Shown in pieces: positions 31,645 to 40,967 of a stretch of DNA of 46,197 nucleotides. Position 1 is the first letter of the stretch, and every line of letters starts with the position of its first letter. The stretch is from an uncultured Bacteroidales bacterium (GTDB taxonomy: Bacteria > Bacteroidota > Bacteroidia > Bacteroidales > Muribaculaceae), in NCBI GenBank assembly GCA_902776835.1, contig CACYRK010000033.1:1-46197 (forward strand). Direction: 5' to 3'. The notes beneath the pieces are model-generated. The model saw only the letters and a list, made by a program, of their open reading frames with translations, did not search any database and was not told the DNA's origin. Made by a program: the position numbers and the translations under genes.

Positions 31645-31676
31645 TTTGTTTGTTTTGTGAATAATGTGTAAATTTG
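31645..31676 (+). promoter_or_regulatory. Promoter of the LRR/dockerin gene
   Basis: TTTG (31645-31648), exactly 20 bp, TAAATTTG (31669-31676). The ATG at 31729 follows after 52 bp. Confidence 0.85.
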
Positions 31677-31728
31677 CCGTGATACTATTTTGCTCAACTA
31701 TGATATTAACAACTAAAGACACACTATT

Positions 31729-34476
31729 ATGAAAAGATTTCTACTCTTGTTAGCACTGCCGTTGCTATGCGTAATTGCCGCGCAGGCCGAGGAATATGGC
31801 ATCAACGTAGCCGGCGTGGAGGTTACCTCCAGCAACTACAACAACATCACTGGCGGCAACATCAACAGCGGCACGGTGACGTATTCGCCGACCTCGAGGA
31901 CGTTGACGTTGACCAACGTTAAGGTCTCACGCACCGGCGGCGGCAACTACGCCATTCACAACCGCAAAGTGGGCGGCTTGACAATCAAGTTTGTTGGCGC
32001 CTGCGAGTTCTATACCGTGGGCACTGGCCTGAAGCTGGAGCATAACACCACTATAACCGTCGACGGCACCAGCTCTTTTGCCACTTTTGCCTGCTCTGGC
32101 ACGAGCGACAACCAAAACGGAATGAACATCAGCAGCGACAAGGTAGTAACCATCAACGGCACCGGCAAGATTTATTTCTCGGCGAACGCCAGCAGCGGCA
32201 GCAAGGAGGCCGTTAAGGGCGGCAGTACGAACACGTTGTTGTATTTGATGGGCAGTGTCACCATGGAGGCCATGAGCACCAGCAACTATGTCTTGAGCAC
32301 GCTTAAGGTCGTCAGTTACGACGGCACCAAACTCTTTGTCGCGGGCAACAGCAGCAAACAGAGTCTTTACAACTGCACCTGGTGGGCCGACAACCGCGCG
32401 GCGATTCTGGCCCCGGTCGGCGCCTATGCCAGCAATGGCACCATATACACCAGCTCTGGGTCGCCCGTAAAGAACCAGGATATTCTAATCAGCTCCGACT
32501 ACGCGTTTATCATCAACTCCAGCAATTTCCCCGACGCCAAACTCCGGGAATATCTGCTCACGCTCTACAGCAAGGGTTACGTGACCAGCAGCGAGGTGAA
32601 CTCTCGCACGAGCCTTACGTTCTCGGGCAAGCAAGTCTCAAGCATTACGGGCATCCACAGGTTTACAGCGCTCACTTATCTCGATTGCTCCACCAATTAT
32701 CTCACGTCGCTGTCAACGCTGCCCAGCAACCTTAAGACACTGGACTGCCATTCCAACAACCTGTCGTCGTTGCCCACGCTGCCCACAGCGTTGGAGACGC
32801 TTAATTGCGGTTTCAACCAACTCACGTCGCTGCCTACACTGCCCAGCACCATTAAGCAACTTAAAATTAGAAGCAATAAATTCACATCACTGACAATCAC
32901 AGGGAAAACGAATTTGACGTTTATCGATGTCGATAATAACGAAGATTTGACCTCGCTGGATTGCCATGGCAATGCTTTGACCAAGCTGGTGATTTCAGGT
33001 TGCCTCAAACTTGCTACGCTTAACTGCAGCAGCAACGCGATCAGCGAGATGGACGGCCTGATAAACCGTAGCGCGTTGACCTATTTGGATGTGAGCAACA
33101 ACAGATATCTGACCGAGCTCATCTGCTACAACAATGGCTTGACCACCCTCAATGTGAGCGGCTGCTCGGCCATGACCGAGCTCTACTGCTACAGCAACAA
33201 GCTCGGCAACTTGGGCACGCTGCCCAGTGCGATAAAGACACTGAACTGCAAAAATAACAAACTCACCTCGTTGCCCACGTTGCCCACAGCGTTGGAGAAG
33301 CTTGATTGCAGTTCCAACCAGCTTGTGTCGTTGCCCACGTTGCCCAGCTCGATCCAGAGAATCGAAGCTTTCTCCAACAAGTTCACCTCGCTGACAATTA
33401 CCAGCCGCAGCGCCTTGACGTATCTGGATGTGCACAACAACACCTCGCTGACGTCGCTCGTGTGCAGCGGTAACTCGCTGACGCGTCTCGATGTGACCCT
33501 CTGCCCGGCAATGACCACACTCGGTTGCTCGAGCAACAAGCTGACTGACTTAGGCACGCTGCCCACAGCACTCACTTACCTCGACTGCTCGAAGAACCAG
33601 CTGACATCATTGTCGACGCTGCCCAGCACGCTCAAGGAGCTTTACTGCCACAACAACCAACTCACCTGGTTGCCCACGCTGCCCAGCGCCATTCAGGGCG
33701 TGTGGGCTTACAGCAACAAGTTCACAACGCTGACTGTGAATGGTAAAAGCGCCTTGACGGCGCTCGACGTGAGCATCAATCCTAATTTGACCACGCTCGA
33801 ATGCTATAGCAATGCGTTGACCGAATTAAGCGTGGAAAACTGCCCGGCAATGACCTCGCTCGACTGCCACAGCAACAAGGTCACCAGCCTCAATCTGGCG
33901 GCAAGCAGCAACTTGAAGACCCTGAGATGTTATCGGAATGAACTGACGTCGCTCGGTGTGTCGGGAAAAACCAAATTGGAGTTAATTAATTGCAGTTACA
34001 ACAAACTGACCTCGCTCAACGTGTCGAACTGCAACTCGTTATCATCTATTCAATTCAACAACAACCAGATTAGTGGCAACGGCATGACCACTCTGGTCAA
34101 CAGTCTGCGCACCATCCCCGATGGCAGCGTAGCCTATATTTATATTTACCATGAAGGAGATTCGGATGAGGGTAACGCCATCACCGACGACCAACTTGCC
34201 ACCGTGTTCGACAAGAATTGGATTCCATATAAATATACCGACCATTGGGAGCAGATTGAAAAACCGGAGCCAACACCAACCTACAAGGTCGGCGACGTGA
34301 ACGGCGACGGCGCAGTGAATGGTGACGACTTGAACACCCTAATCAACATCCTGCTCGGCAAGGACCATGACGACCACGGCGGCCGCGACAACGTCGACGG
34401 CGAGGGCGGTGTCGACGGCAACGACCTGAACATGCTCATCAGACCTTCACCGTTAATGGTGTGTCGTTCAAAATGA
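31729..34476 (+). CDS. Secreted leucine-rich-repeat protein with dockerin-like repeats (915 aa)
   Basis: Signal peptide at 1-20 (CVIAAQA). Residues ~21-270 form a beta-rich domain beginning EEYGINVAGVEVTSSNYNN, of a type seen in Bacteroidales surface proteins. From about 300 to 800 there are repeats of the form L-x-x-L-D-C-S-x-N-x-L-T-S-L, interspersed with an unusual proline version, SLPTLPTALETLNC. Residues 856-877 (DVNGDGAVNGDDLNTLINIL) and 887-904 (NVDGEGGVDGNDLNMLI) are calcium-binding dockerin-like loops. The second breaks off and is followed by 11 unrelated residues up to the stop. The SUMF1-fold ORF begins in another frame over the last 16 bp. Probably a surface adhesin or binding protein. 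The end looks frameshifted. Confidence 0.85.
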   Translation: MKRFLLLLALPLLCVIAAQAEEYGINVAGVEVTSSNYNNITGGNINSGTVTYSPTSRTLTLTNVKVSRTGGGNYAIHNRKVGGLTIKFVGACEFYTVGTGLKLEHNTTITVDGTSSFATFACSGTSDNQNGMNISSDKVVTINGTGKIYFSANASSGSKEAVKGGSTNTLLYLMGSVTMEAMSTSNYVLSTLKVVSYDGTKLFVAGNSSKQSLYNCTWWADNRAAILAPVGAYASNGTIYTSSGSPVKNQDILISSDYAFIINSSNFPDAKLREYLLTLYSKGYVTSSEVNSRTSLTFSGKQVSSITGIHRFTALTYLDCSTNYLTSLSTLPSNLKTLDCHSNNLSSLPTLPTALETLNCGFNQLTSLPTLPSTIKQLKIRSNKFTSLTITGKTNLTFIDVDNNEDLTSLDCHGNALTKLVISGCLKLATLNCSSNAISEMDGLINRSALTYLDVSNNRYLTELICYNNGLTTLNVSGCSAMTELYCYSNKLGNLGTLPSAIKTLNCKNNKLTSLPTLPTALEKLDCSSNQLVSLPTLPSSIQRIEAFSNKFTSLTITSRSALTYLDVHNNTSLTSLVCSGNSLTRLDVTLCPAMTTLGCSSNKLTDLGTLPTALTYLDCSKNQLTSLSTLPSTLKELYCHNNQLTWLPTLPSAIQGVWAYSNKFTTLTVNGKSALTALDVSINPNLTTLECYSNALTELSVENCPAMTSLDCHSNKVTSLNLAASSNLKTLRCYRNELTSLGVSGKTKLELINCSYNKLTSLNVSNCNSLSSIQFNNNQISGNGMTTLVNSLRTIPDGSVAYIYIYHEGDSDEGNAITDDQLATVFDKNWIPYKYTDHWEQIEKPEPTPTYKVGDVNGDGAVNGDDLNTLINILLGKDHDDHGGRDNVDGEGGVDGNDLNMLIRPSPLMVCRSK

Positions 34477-35177
34477 TGCCTGTCGAGGGCGGCACCTTCA
34501 CCATGGGCGCCACCGACGAGCAGGGTAGCGATGCACCCAATAACGAGAAACCTACTCATACAGTTACGCTGAACTCTTTCAGCATCGGTATGACCGAAGT
34601 GACTCAGGAACTGTGGGAAGCGGTAATGAACACTAACCCCAGTTATTATAATCAGTATGGCAATCTAAGTGTTGGTAGTAATCACTCAGAGAATTACGGC
34701 ACTAACTTGCAACGTCCGGTGGAGTGTGTAAGTTGGGATCAGTGCCAACAGTTTATTACAATACTCAACACACTAACTGGTCAGAATTTTCGCCTTCCAA
34801 CAGAGGCCGAGTGGGAGTATGCGGCTCGGGGCGGCAAAAAGAGCAAAGGATATAAGTACGCCGGCGGCAACACTCTCGGCAACGTAGCATGGTATAAGGA
34901 GAACAGCGATGATGTGACACATTCAGTTGCCACGAAAGCAGCCAATGAACTTGGCCTGTACGACATGAGCGGCAACGTGTGGGAATGGACTCAGGACTGG
35001 TTTGGTAACTATTCCAGTGATGCACAAACCAACCCGACAGGTCCAACTTCGGGCACCAACCGCGCGTATCGCGGCGGTGCCAGCAGCGATAATGATAGAA
35101 ACTGTCGGGTGTCTCGCCGTCTCGGTGCCACAACTTCGTCCGCGTTCTTTGACTTAGGCTTGCGCCTGGCAAAGTGA
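34461..35177 (+). CDS. SUMF1-fold (FGE-like) domain ORF, probably part of the preceding protein (238 aa)
   Basis: The formylglycine-generating-enzyme/SUMF1 fold is unmistakable: MMPVEGGTFTMGATDEQG, IGMTEVTQELWEAVM, RPVECVSWDQCQQF, FRLPTEAEWEYAARGG, LYDMSGNVWEWTQDWF. The catalytic-cysteine region of true FGE is not intact: RAYRGGASSDNDRNCRVSRR retains only one cysteine. An enzymatic role is doubtful. No signal peptide is present. The possible starts (GTG 34461, ATG 34473 or 34476) lie over the previous stop codon. Reading the frame upstream gives TFTVNGVSF, the usual linker in fused proteins, so this most likely was the C-terminal domain of the LRR/dockerin protein. Confidence 0.85.
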   Translation: MSFKMMPVEGGTFTMGATDEQGSDAPNNEKPTHTVTLNSFSIGMTEVTQELWEAVMNTNPSYYNQYGNLSVGSNHSENYGTNLQRPVECVSWDQCQQFITILNTLTGQNFRLPTEAEWEYAARGGKKSKGYKYAGGNTLGNVAWYKENSDDVTHSVATKAANELGLYDMSGNVWEWTQDWFGNYSSDAQTNPTGPTSGTNRAYRGGASSDNDRNCRVSRRLGATTSSAFFDLGLRLAK

Positions 35178-35212
35178 GTTCAAGGGCAACGCTATTGAAA
35201 GATTATAGATTG

Positions 35213-35241
35213 GCGGCGCTCTCCGGACTGGGGGGCGCCGC
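35213..35241 (+). terminator. Hairpin after the SUMF1-fold ORF
   Basis: GCGGCGC (35213-35219) pairs with GCGCCGC (35235-35241), extended by T-G and C-G, over a loop of about 11 nt. Only a weak T-run follows. Confidence 0.55.
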
Positions 35242-35263
35242 TTGCGTTTCTTGCTGCCCCATT

Positions 35264-35294
35264 TGTCCTCAAAGGAACCGTCCCTTTGAGGACA
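35264..35294. repeat. GGAACCGTCCC-type hairpin (family member 1)
   Basis: TGTCCTCAAAGG (35264-35275) pairs perfectly with CCTTTGAGGACA (35283-35294) around the loop AACCGTC. A related hairpin with core AAGGACCGTCCCCTT is at 45385-45413. The stem sequences differ apart from the AAAGG/CCTTT ends next to the loop. Confidence 0.8.
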
Positions 35295-35534
35295 TTTTGC
35301 ATTTGCGGGTGCGAGAAAGCCGCTTTAAGGTGTTTTTGGACGAGCGGGTTTTTAGATGCAACATTCAAGGACCGTCACCGATTGTTGCAAAATGTGCATT
35401 ATGCATTGTTCAACCAAGGATCGTTCCGAAAGTTGCGGTCACGTCATAGTCCCCTTTTTGATAACGTGAATGACGAACTTTTTCATCAACAACCTCCTAC
35501 TCTCCTCGTTTTCAGCATCTTATCTCCCGCCGAT

Positions 35535-35639
35535 CTGTTAACTGTTAACTGTTATCTGTTATCTGTTATCTGTTATCTGTTATCTGTTAACTGTTATCTG
35601 TTATCTGTTATCTGTTAACTGTTATCTGTTATCTGTTAT
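35535..35639. repeat. Fifteen tandem heptamers (CTGTTAT/CTGTTAA)
   Basis: Fifteen uninterrupted 7-bp units run from 35535 to 35639; CTGTTAA units are at positions 1, 2, 8 and 12 and the rest are CTGTTAT. The array runs into the end of hydF, whose last codons (GAT AAC AGA TAA on the minus strand) are repeat sequence. Read on the minus strand, the unit offers TAA stops in more than one frame. Confidence 0.95.
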
Positions 35640-36855
35640 CTGCATTAGGTAGCGTTATGCGGTCGAGAATGCCGCGCAGGTGGGCGATGGCGAGGCCATA
35701 GTTGGTCATTGCCACGTGCTGCGCCTTGGCCTGCTCGATGCGCGAGCGCATCTGCCGGGTGTTAATCATGCATCCTCCGCAATGAATAATCAAGTCGTAA
35801 GCCGCCAGGTCGTCGGGCCAGTCGTGGCCAGCCTTCACGTCGACAGTCAGTTCGTTGCCTAACCGTGCGTGTAGCAAGCGCGGAATTTTCACCCGGCCGA
35901 TGTCCTCGCTGAGCGGCGCATGCGTGCAGGCCTCGGCAATGAGTACGCGCGAGGCCGGTGTGAGGCGCTCGATGGCGCGTGCCCCGTCGGCCAGATAGCC
36001 GATGTCGCCCTTATAAGCCGCTAAGAGGACCGAGAATGAGGTGAGCCGGCTTGTCGCCGGTTTGACGGCGTCGACGGTGTCAAACACTTGCGAGTCGGTG
36101 ATGATGAGTGCCGGGGGCTCGCGCAGTGCCGCCAATGCCTTGCTCAGGCCACTGGGCGTGCAGCCCACCACGGTGCACTCATGGTCGAGCAGGTCGCGGA
36201 TGGTCTGCACCTGCGGCAAGATGAGTCGGCCCGCCGGGGCTTGCGCGTCTTGCGGCATGACCAGCAACACGGTGTCGCCGGCATGTACCAGGCCGCCGGT
36301 GAGCGATGCCACGTTGGCTTGCTGCGGCGCGGCGGCGCGCACGATGGCCTCGATCAGGCTGTCGATGCCGCGGCCCGTGCTGGCGCTCACCGCTATCGGC
36401 TCGACGCCGAGCGTGGCCTGCACGTGCTTGACGGCGGCTGTGGTGTCGTCCAGCAGGTCAACCTTGTTGAGGACCACGACGGTGGGCACTTTGCGCTCGC
36501 CGAGCAATTGCATCCATTGCTGCTCATCGCTCAGGTCGCTGCCGTCGGTCACCAGCAAGGCCAGGTCGGTGTGGTCGACCACCTGGCTGGTGCGGTGGGT
36601 GCGTTGCTCACCCAGCGAGCCCGTGTCGTCGAAGCCCGCCGTGTCGATGAGCAGGCACGGCCCCAGCGGCGCGATTTCCATGGCGCGCCGCACTGGGTCG
36701 GTCGTTGTGCCTGGCACATCGGCCACCAGCGCCACCGGTTGGCCCGTGATGGCGTTGATGAGCGATGACTTGCCCACGTTGCGGCGGCCGAACAGCGCAA
36801 TGTGCAGACGGCTCGACTGCGGCGTGGCGTTAAAATCTGAAGTCACGTTTTCCAT
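35629..36855 (-). CDS. hydF: [FeFe]-hydrogenase maturation GTPase HydF (408 aa)
   Basis: A TrmE/Era-like GTPase with Walker A GRRNVGKSS (residues 23-31), G3 DTAG and G4 NKVD. It is followed by the dimerisation domain and the C-terminal Fe-S domain with the HydF signature: C310-T-H312 and H358-C-G-G-C362, a C-x-H...H-C-x-x-C arrangement. HydF is the scaffold on which the 2Fe subcluster of the hydrogenase H-cluster is finished before transfer to apo-HydA. It overlaps hydG by 26 bp, so the two are coupled. Its 3' end lies in a heptamer array, which supplies the last four codons and the stop. No hydA gene is in the window. Confidence 0.96.
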   Translation of the reverse strand: MENVTSDFNATPQSSRLHIALFGRRNVGKSSLINAITGQPVALVADVPGTTTDPVRRAMEIAPLGPCLLIDTAGFDDTGSLGEQRTHRTSQVVDHTDLALLVTDGSDLSDEQQWMQLLGERKVPTVVVLNKVDLLDDTTAAVKHVQATLGVEPIAVSASTGRGIDSLIEAIVRAAAPQQANVASLTGGLVHAGDTVLLVMPQDAQAPAGRLILPQVQTIRDLLDHECTVVGCTPSGLSKALAALREPPALIITDSQVFDTVDAVKPATSRLTSFSVLLAAYKGDIGYLADGARAIERLTPASRVLIAEACTHAPLSEDIGRVKIPRLLHARLGNELTVDVKAGHDWPDDLAAYDLIIHCGGCMINTRQMRSRIEQAKAQHVAMTNYGLAIAHLRGILDRITLPNADNR

Positions 36856-38248
36856 TCGCTATTTCATCGAGACGTTGCTTGGTGAGTGTGCGCATGCGCT
36901 CATTCTCCATCAGTTCCACTTCTCGGTTGATGAGTGCGTTACCCTTCAATAATGTGGCCGCGCTGGCATAGTCCTGCAGATACTCCTTCAGGGTGAGCAA
37001 GGCGTTCGCGCCGCAGAAGTAACTGATCTTGCCAGCCTTCACCATTGTCATAAAGCGGTCGCCGGTGCGGCCCTCGCGGTAGCAGGCGGTGCAGAAACTG
37101 GGCACATAACCCAGGTCGACCAGCCAGCCAATCACCTCGTCGAGGGTGCGCTGGTCGCTCACGTCGAATTGCGCCGTGTCGTCGTGGCGCTCCTCGGTGG
37201 TGTAGCCGCCCACGCTGGTGCGCGAGCCGCCGCTGATTTGCGAGATTCCCAACTCCAGCACGCGCTCGCGCACACGCTGGCTCTCGCGGGTAGAGATAAT
37301 CATGCCCGTGTAGGGCGCCGAGAGGCGGATGATGGCCACGATGCGGCAAAACAGTTCGTCGGGCAGCACGTTGGGGAAGTCCTCCAGCGAGATGTCGTCG
37401 GCCGGGCAGATGCGCGGCACACTGATGGTGTGCGGCCCAACGCCGAAGCGGGCTTCCAGGTGCTCGGCGTGCATCAGCAGGCCCACCAGGTCGTAGCGGT
37501 AGGTCGTCAGGCCGTAGAGCACACCTATGCCCACATCGTCGCAGCCGCCCTGCATGGCGCGGTCCATGGCCTCGGTGTGGTAAGCGTAGTTGCTCTTCGG
37601 GCCCGTGGGGTGCAGCGATTCGTAGTTGGCCTTGTTGTAGGTCTCCTGGAACAGGATGTAGGTGCCGATGCCGGCCTCGTGAAGGCGGCGGTAACTGTCG
37701 ACGTCGGTGGCGGCGATATTGACGTTCACGCGACGTATTGCGCCATTGCCCACGCGGGTGTCGTAGATGGTCTTAATCGACTCGATGATGTAGTCCAGCG
37801 GATTCATTGTGGGGTGCTCGCCGGCTTCCACAGCCAGGCGCTTGTGGCCCATGCGCTGCAGCGCGATGACCTCCTGGCGGATTTCGTCCTGGGTGAGGCG
37901 CTTGCGCGGAATGGTGTGGTTCTTGCCATGGTATGGGCAGTAAACGCAGCCGTTGATGCAGTAGTTCGACAGGTACAGCGGCGCGAAGAGCACGATGCGG
38001 TTGCCGTAGAGGCGGCGTTTAAGGTCGCGGGCGAGTTCCATATAACGCTCGGTGAGGTCGGGAAACTCACACTCGAGCAGTACGGCGGCCTCGCGGTGGG
38101 TGAGGCCCTTGCAGGTGGCAGCCTTGTTGATGATGTCCTCAATCAGGCTGCGGTTGGCGCGGTTGCGCTGTGCATAGTCGAGCGTTTCGAGAATCTCGGC
38201 ATCGTTGATAAATTCCTCGGCATGAGCCGATTTAGGATTGTATGTCAT
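36830..38248 (-). CDS. hydG: [FeFe]-hydrogenase maturase HydG, radical SAM tyrosine lyase (472 aa)
   Basis: The radical SAM cluster cysteines are C97, C101 and C104 (CINGCVYC). The second, C-terminal cluster motif is CTACYREGRTGD followed by the later CGAN cysteine. The ThiH-like barrel has AVEAGEHP, VNIAATDVDSYRRL and LFQETYNKANYE. HydG splits tyrosine into p-cresol and dehydroglycine and releases the CO and CN- ligands of the H-cluster on an iron. It is 224 bp downstream of hydE on the same strand; that gap contains a nested inverted-repeat element at 38266-38437 that would be the leader of its mRNA. Confidence 0.97.
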   Translation of the reverse strand: MTYNPKSAHAEEFINDAEILETLDYAQRNRANRSLIEDIINKAATCKGLTHREAAVLLECEFPDLTERYMELARDLKRRLYGNRIVLFAPLYLSNYCINGCVYCPYHGKNHTIPRKRLTQDEIRQEVIALQRMGHKRLAVEAGEHPTMNPLDYIIESIKTIYDTRVGNGAIRRVNVNIAATDVDSYRRLHEAGIGTYILFQETYNKANYESLHPTGPKSNYAYHTEAMDRAMQGGCDDVGIGVLYGLTTYRYDLVGLLMHAEHLEARFGVGPHTISVPRICPADDISLEDFPNVLPDELFCRIVAIIRLSAPYTGMIISTRESQRVRERVLELGISQISGGSRTSVGGYTTEERHDDTAQFDVSDQRTLDEVIGWLVDLGYVPSFCTACYREGRTGDRFMTMVKAGKISYFCGANALLTLKEYLQDYASAATLLKGNALINREVELMENERMRTLTKQRLDEIANGKRDFRF

Positions 38249-38265
38249 AGTGTGTTTTTGTTAAA

Positions 38266-38437
38266 GGTTGGTTCTATAAATTATCATGTGATGATTCTGA
38301 GTTTATATCGGGCAGATGTGAGGTTAACGGTGAAGCAGCGTTGCAGGCTATGCAAACCGTTAACGCAGCAGGTGCCGATAGAAACCAAAAGCAGCCAAGC
38401 ATTTATTTTTCTCTTTTTTTAATTTATAGAACCAACC
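38266..38437 (-). ncRNA. Nested inverted-repeat element before hydG: candidate structured leader or MITE
   Basis: The ends form a 17-bp perfect inverted repeat (38266-38282 with 38421-38437; minus-strand start GGTTGGTTCTATAAATT). Inside it, TATCGGGCA (38306-38314) pairs with TGCCGATA (38373-38380) with one bulge. Further in, GTTAACGGT (38323-38331) pairs perfectly with ACCGTTAAC (38356-38364). At the centre TTGCA (38341-38345) pairs with TGCAA (38351-38355) over GGCTA. It contains no ORF. Its 3' edge on the minus strand ends 17 bp before the hydG ATG. I do not recognise a known riboswitch class. A mobile miniature element is the main alternative. Confidence 0.55.
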
Positions 38438-38472
38438 GAAAGTCTTTAATCCTGTTTCCTATGGTGGTACGG

Positions 38473-39519
38473 CTACCTGAATTGCTTGTGGTCGCCGCGA
38501 CCCCAGTCTATGTGGTAGCCTATTGTGGCCAGTTGGCGCTCCAGGGCGGCGATGCCCTCGGCGGCCTCGGCGCCGCTGCTGGCCTTGCCGGCATAGATGG
38601 CATATTGCTCGCGGCGCTGCGTGGGCGAGAGGTTGGGCATCACCACATTGGCGCCCGCCAAGATGCCGTCCAGGCGTCCGCTCGGCGTCAGCGTGGCCAG
38701 GGCCGTGGTCGACGGTATCAGCGCTTGTGGGAACATCAGGCGGAAGATGGAGTAGAGCCGAAGCGTGAGGTCGACACTGCCGGCGCGGTGATGGCCCAGC
38801 GGCGTGTCGGGGTGGGGGATGAAGGGCCCCAGGCCAATCATCTCGGGGCGTACCTCGGCGATGTACTCGATGTCCTCGACCAGGTGGTCAACCGTCTGCC
38901 CCGGGCTGCCAATCATCATGCCGGTGCCCGTCTGGTAGCCAAGTTCTTTGAGCCAGGCCAGGCATTGCAGGCGATGGTCGCGCGACATGTCGGCCGGATG
39001 CAGAGTGGCGTAGTGGCTGGCGTTGTGCGTCTCGTGGCGCAGCAGGTAGCGGTTGGCACCGCACTCGCGCCACAGGGCGTAACTGTCGCGCGTGCGGCGC
39101 TCGCCCAGCGACAGCGTGATGGCGCAGTGTGGCCAGCGCTGGCGTATCGCAGTCACCAGGTCGGCAATCCATTGGTCGCGGGACTCGTCCCACTCGCCGC
39201 CTTGCAGCACAAAGGTGCGAAACCCCGCTGCCTCGCCCTGATGGCAACACTGCAGCACCTCGTCGGCACTGAGCGTGTAGCGCGCCACGTCGTGGTTGCT
39301 GCGACGGATGCCGCAATAGTAGCAGTCGTTGCGGCACACATTCGACAACTCAATCAGGCCGCGCACAAATATGCCGCGTCCCCACGTGGCCTGGCTCACC
39401 GCACGGGCGCGCTCGTGAAGGAGCGCCACCGCGGAGGCATCGCCGGTGGTGAGGAGTTGGCGATAACCATCGGCCGACAAGTGGCCATGCGCCTGCAGTT
39501 GATCGATGAGGTTGTGCAT
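38473..39519 (-). CDS. hydE: [FeFe]-hydrogenase maturase HydE, radical SAM (348 aa)
   Basis: Radical SAM cysteines C62, C66 and C69 occur in CRNDCYYCGIRRSN, the typical HydE form. The BioB-like barrel follows with FVLQGGEWDE, RHETHNASHY and the block TGMMIGSPGQTVDHL. Near the end, GLGPFIPHPDTPLG and ANVVMPNLSPTQRR are family hallmarks. HydE processes a HydG-made Fe(CO)2(CN) complex on the way to the H-cluster. ATG at 39519 is chosen; GTG at 39525 is an alternative. It follows kbl by 48 bp on the same strand. Confidence 0.96.
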   Translation of the reverse strand: MHNLIDQLQAHGHLSADGYRQLLTTGDASAVALLHERARAVSQATWGRGIFVRGLIELSNVCRNDCYYCGIRRSNHDVARYTLSADEVLQCCHQGEAAGFRTFVLQGGEWDESRDQWIADLVTAIRQRWPHCAITLSLGERRTRDSYALWRECGANRYLLRHETHNASHYATLHPADMSRDHRLQCLAWLKELGYQTGTGMMIGSPGQTVDHLVEDIEYIAEVRPEMIGLGPFIPHPDTPLGHHRAGSVDLTLRLYSIFRLMFPQALIPSTTALATLTPSGRLDGILAGANVVMPNLSPTQRREQYAIYAGKASSGAEAAEGIAALERQLATIGYHIDWGRGDHKQFR

Positions 39520-39567
39520 AGCCACTTGTCGGTCGGGGGGTTAAGGTTGTCGGTAAATACGGTGCGG

Positions 39568-40758
<1,191 letters not shown>

Positions 40759-40821
40759 AATAAAATCAGTCAGTAATGTTATATGTCAGTTAATTAGATA
40801 ATGTCAGTTGACACGCAAGTG

Positions 40822-40829
40822 CAAAGTTA
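40822..40829 (-). promoter_or_regulatory. -7 element of kbl
   Basis: TAACTTTG on the minus strand, 63 bp before the kbl ATG. A clear -33 is not visible. The 209-bp divergent kbl/tdh spacer holds both promoters. Confidence 0.55.
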
Positions 40830-40923
40830 CGCATTTTTGGCCATATGAGAGGCCATAAAATATGTTTTTTTTCGCTTTGCGACATTTTTTCGCGCAATGG
40901 TTTTCTCGTTTCGGTGAATTGTT

Positions 40924-40931
40924 GTAACTTT
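40924..40931 (+). promoter_or_regulatory. -7 element of tdh
   Basis: TAACTTTG, 36 bp before the ATG at 40968. The -33 region is weak (TGG near 40898). Confidence 0.6.
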
Positions 40932-40967
40932 GCCCTTACTATTAACCACTAACTGCACCATTACAGA

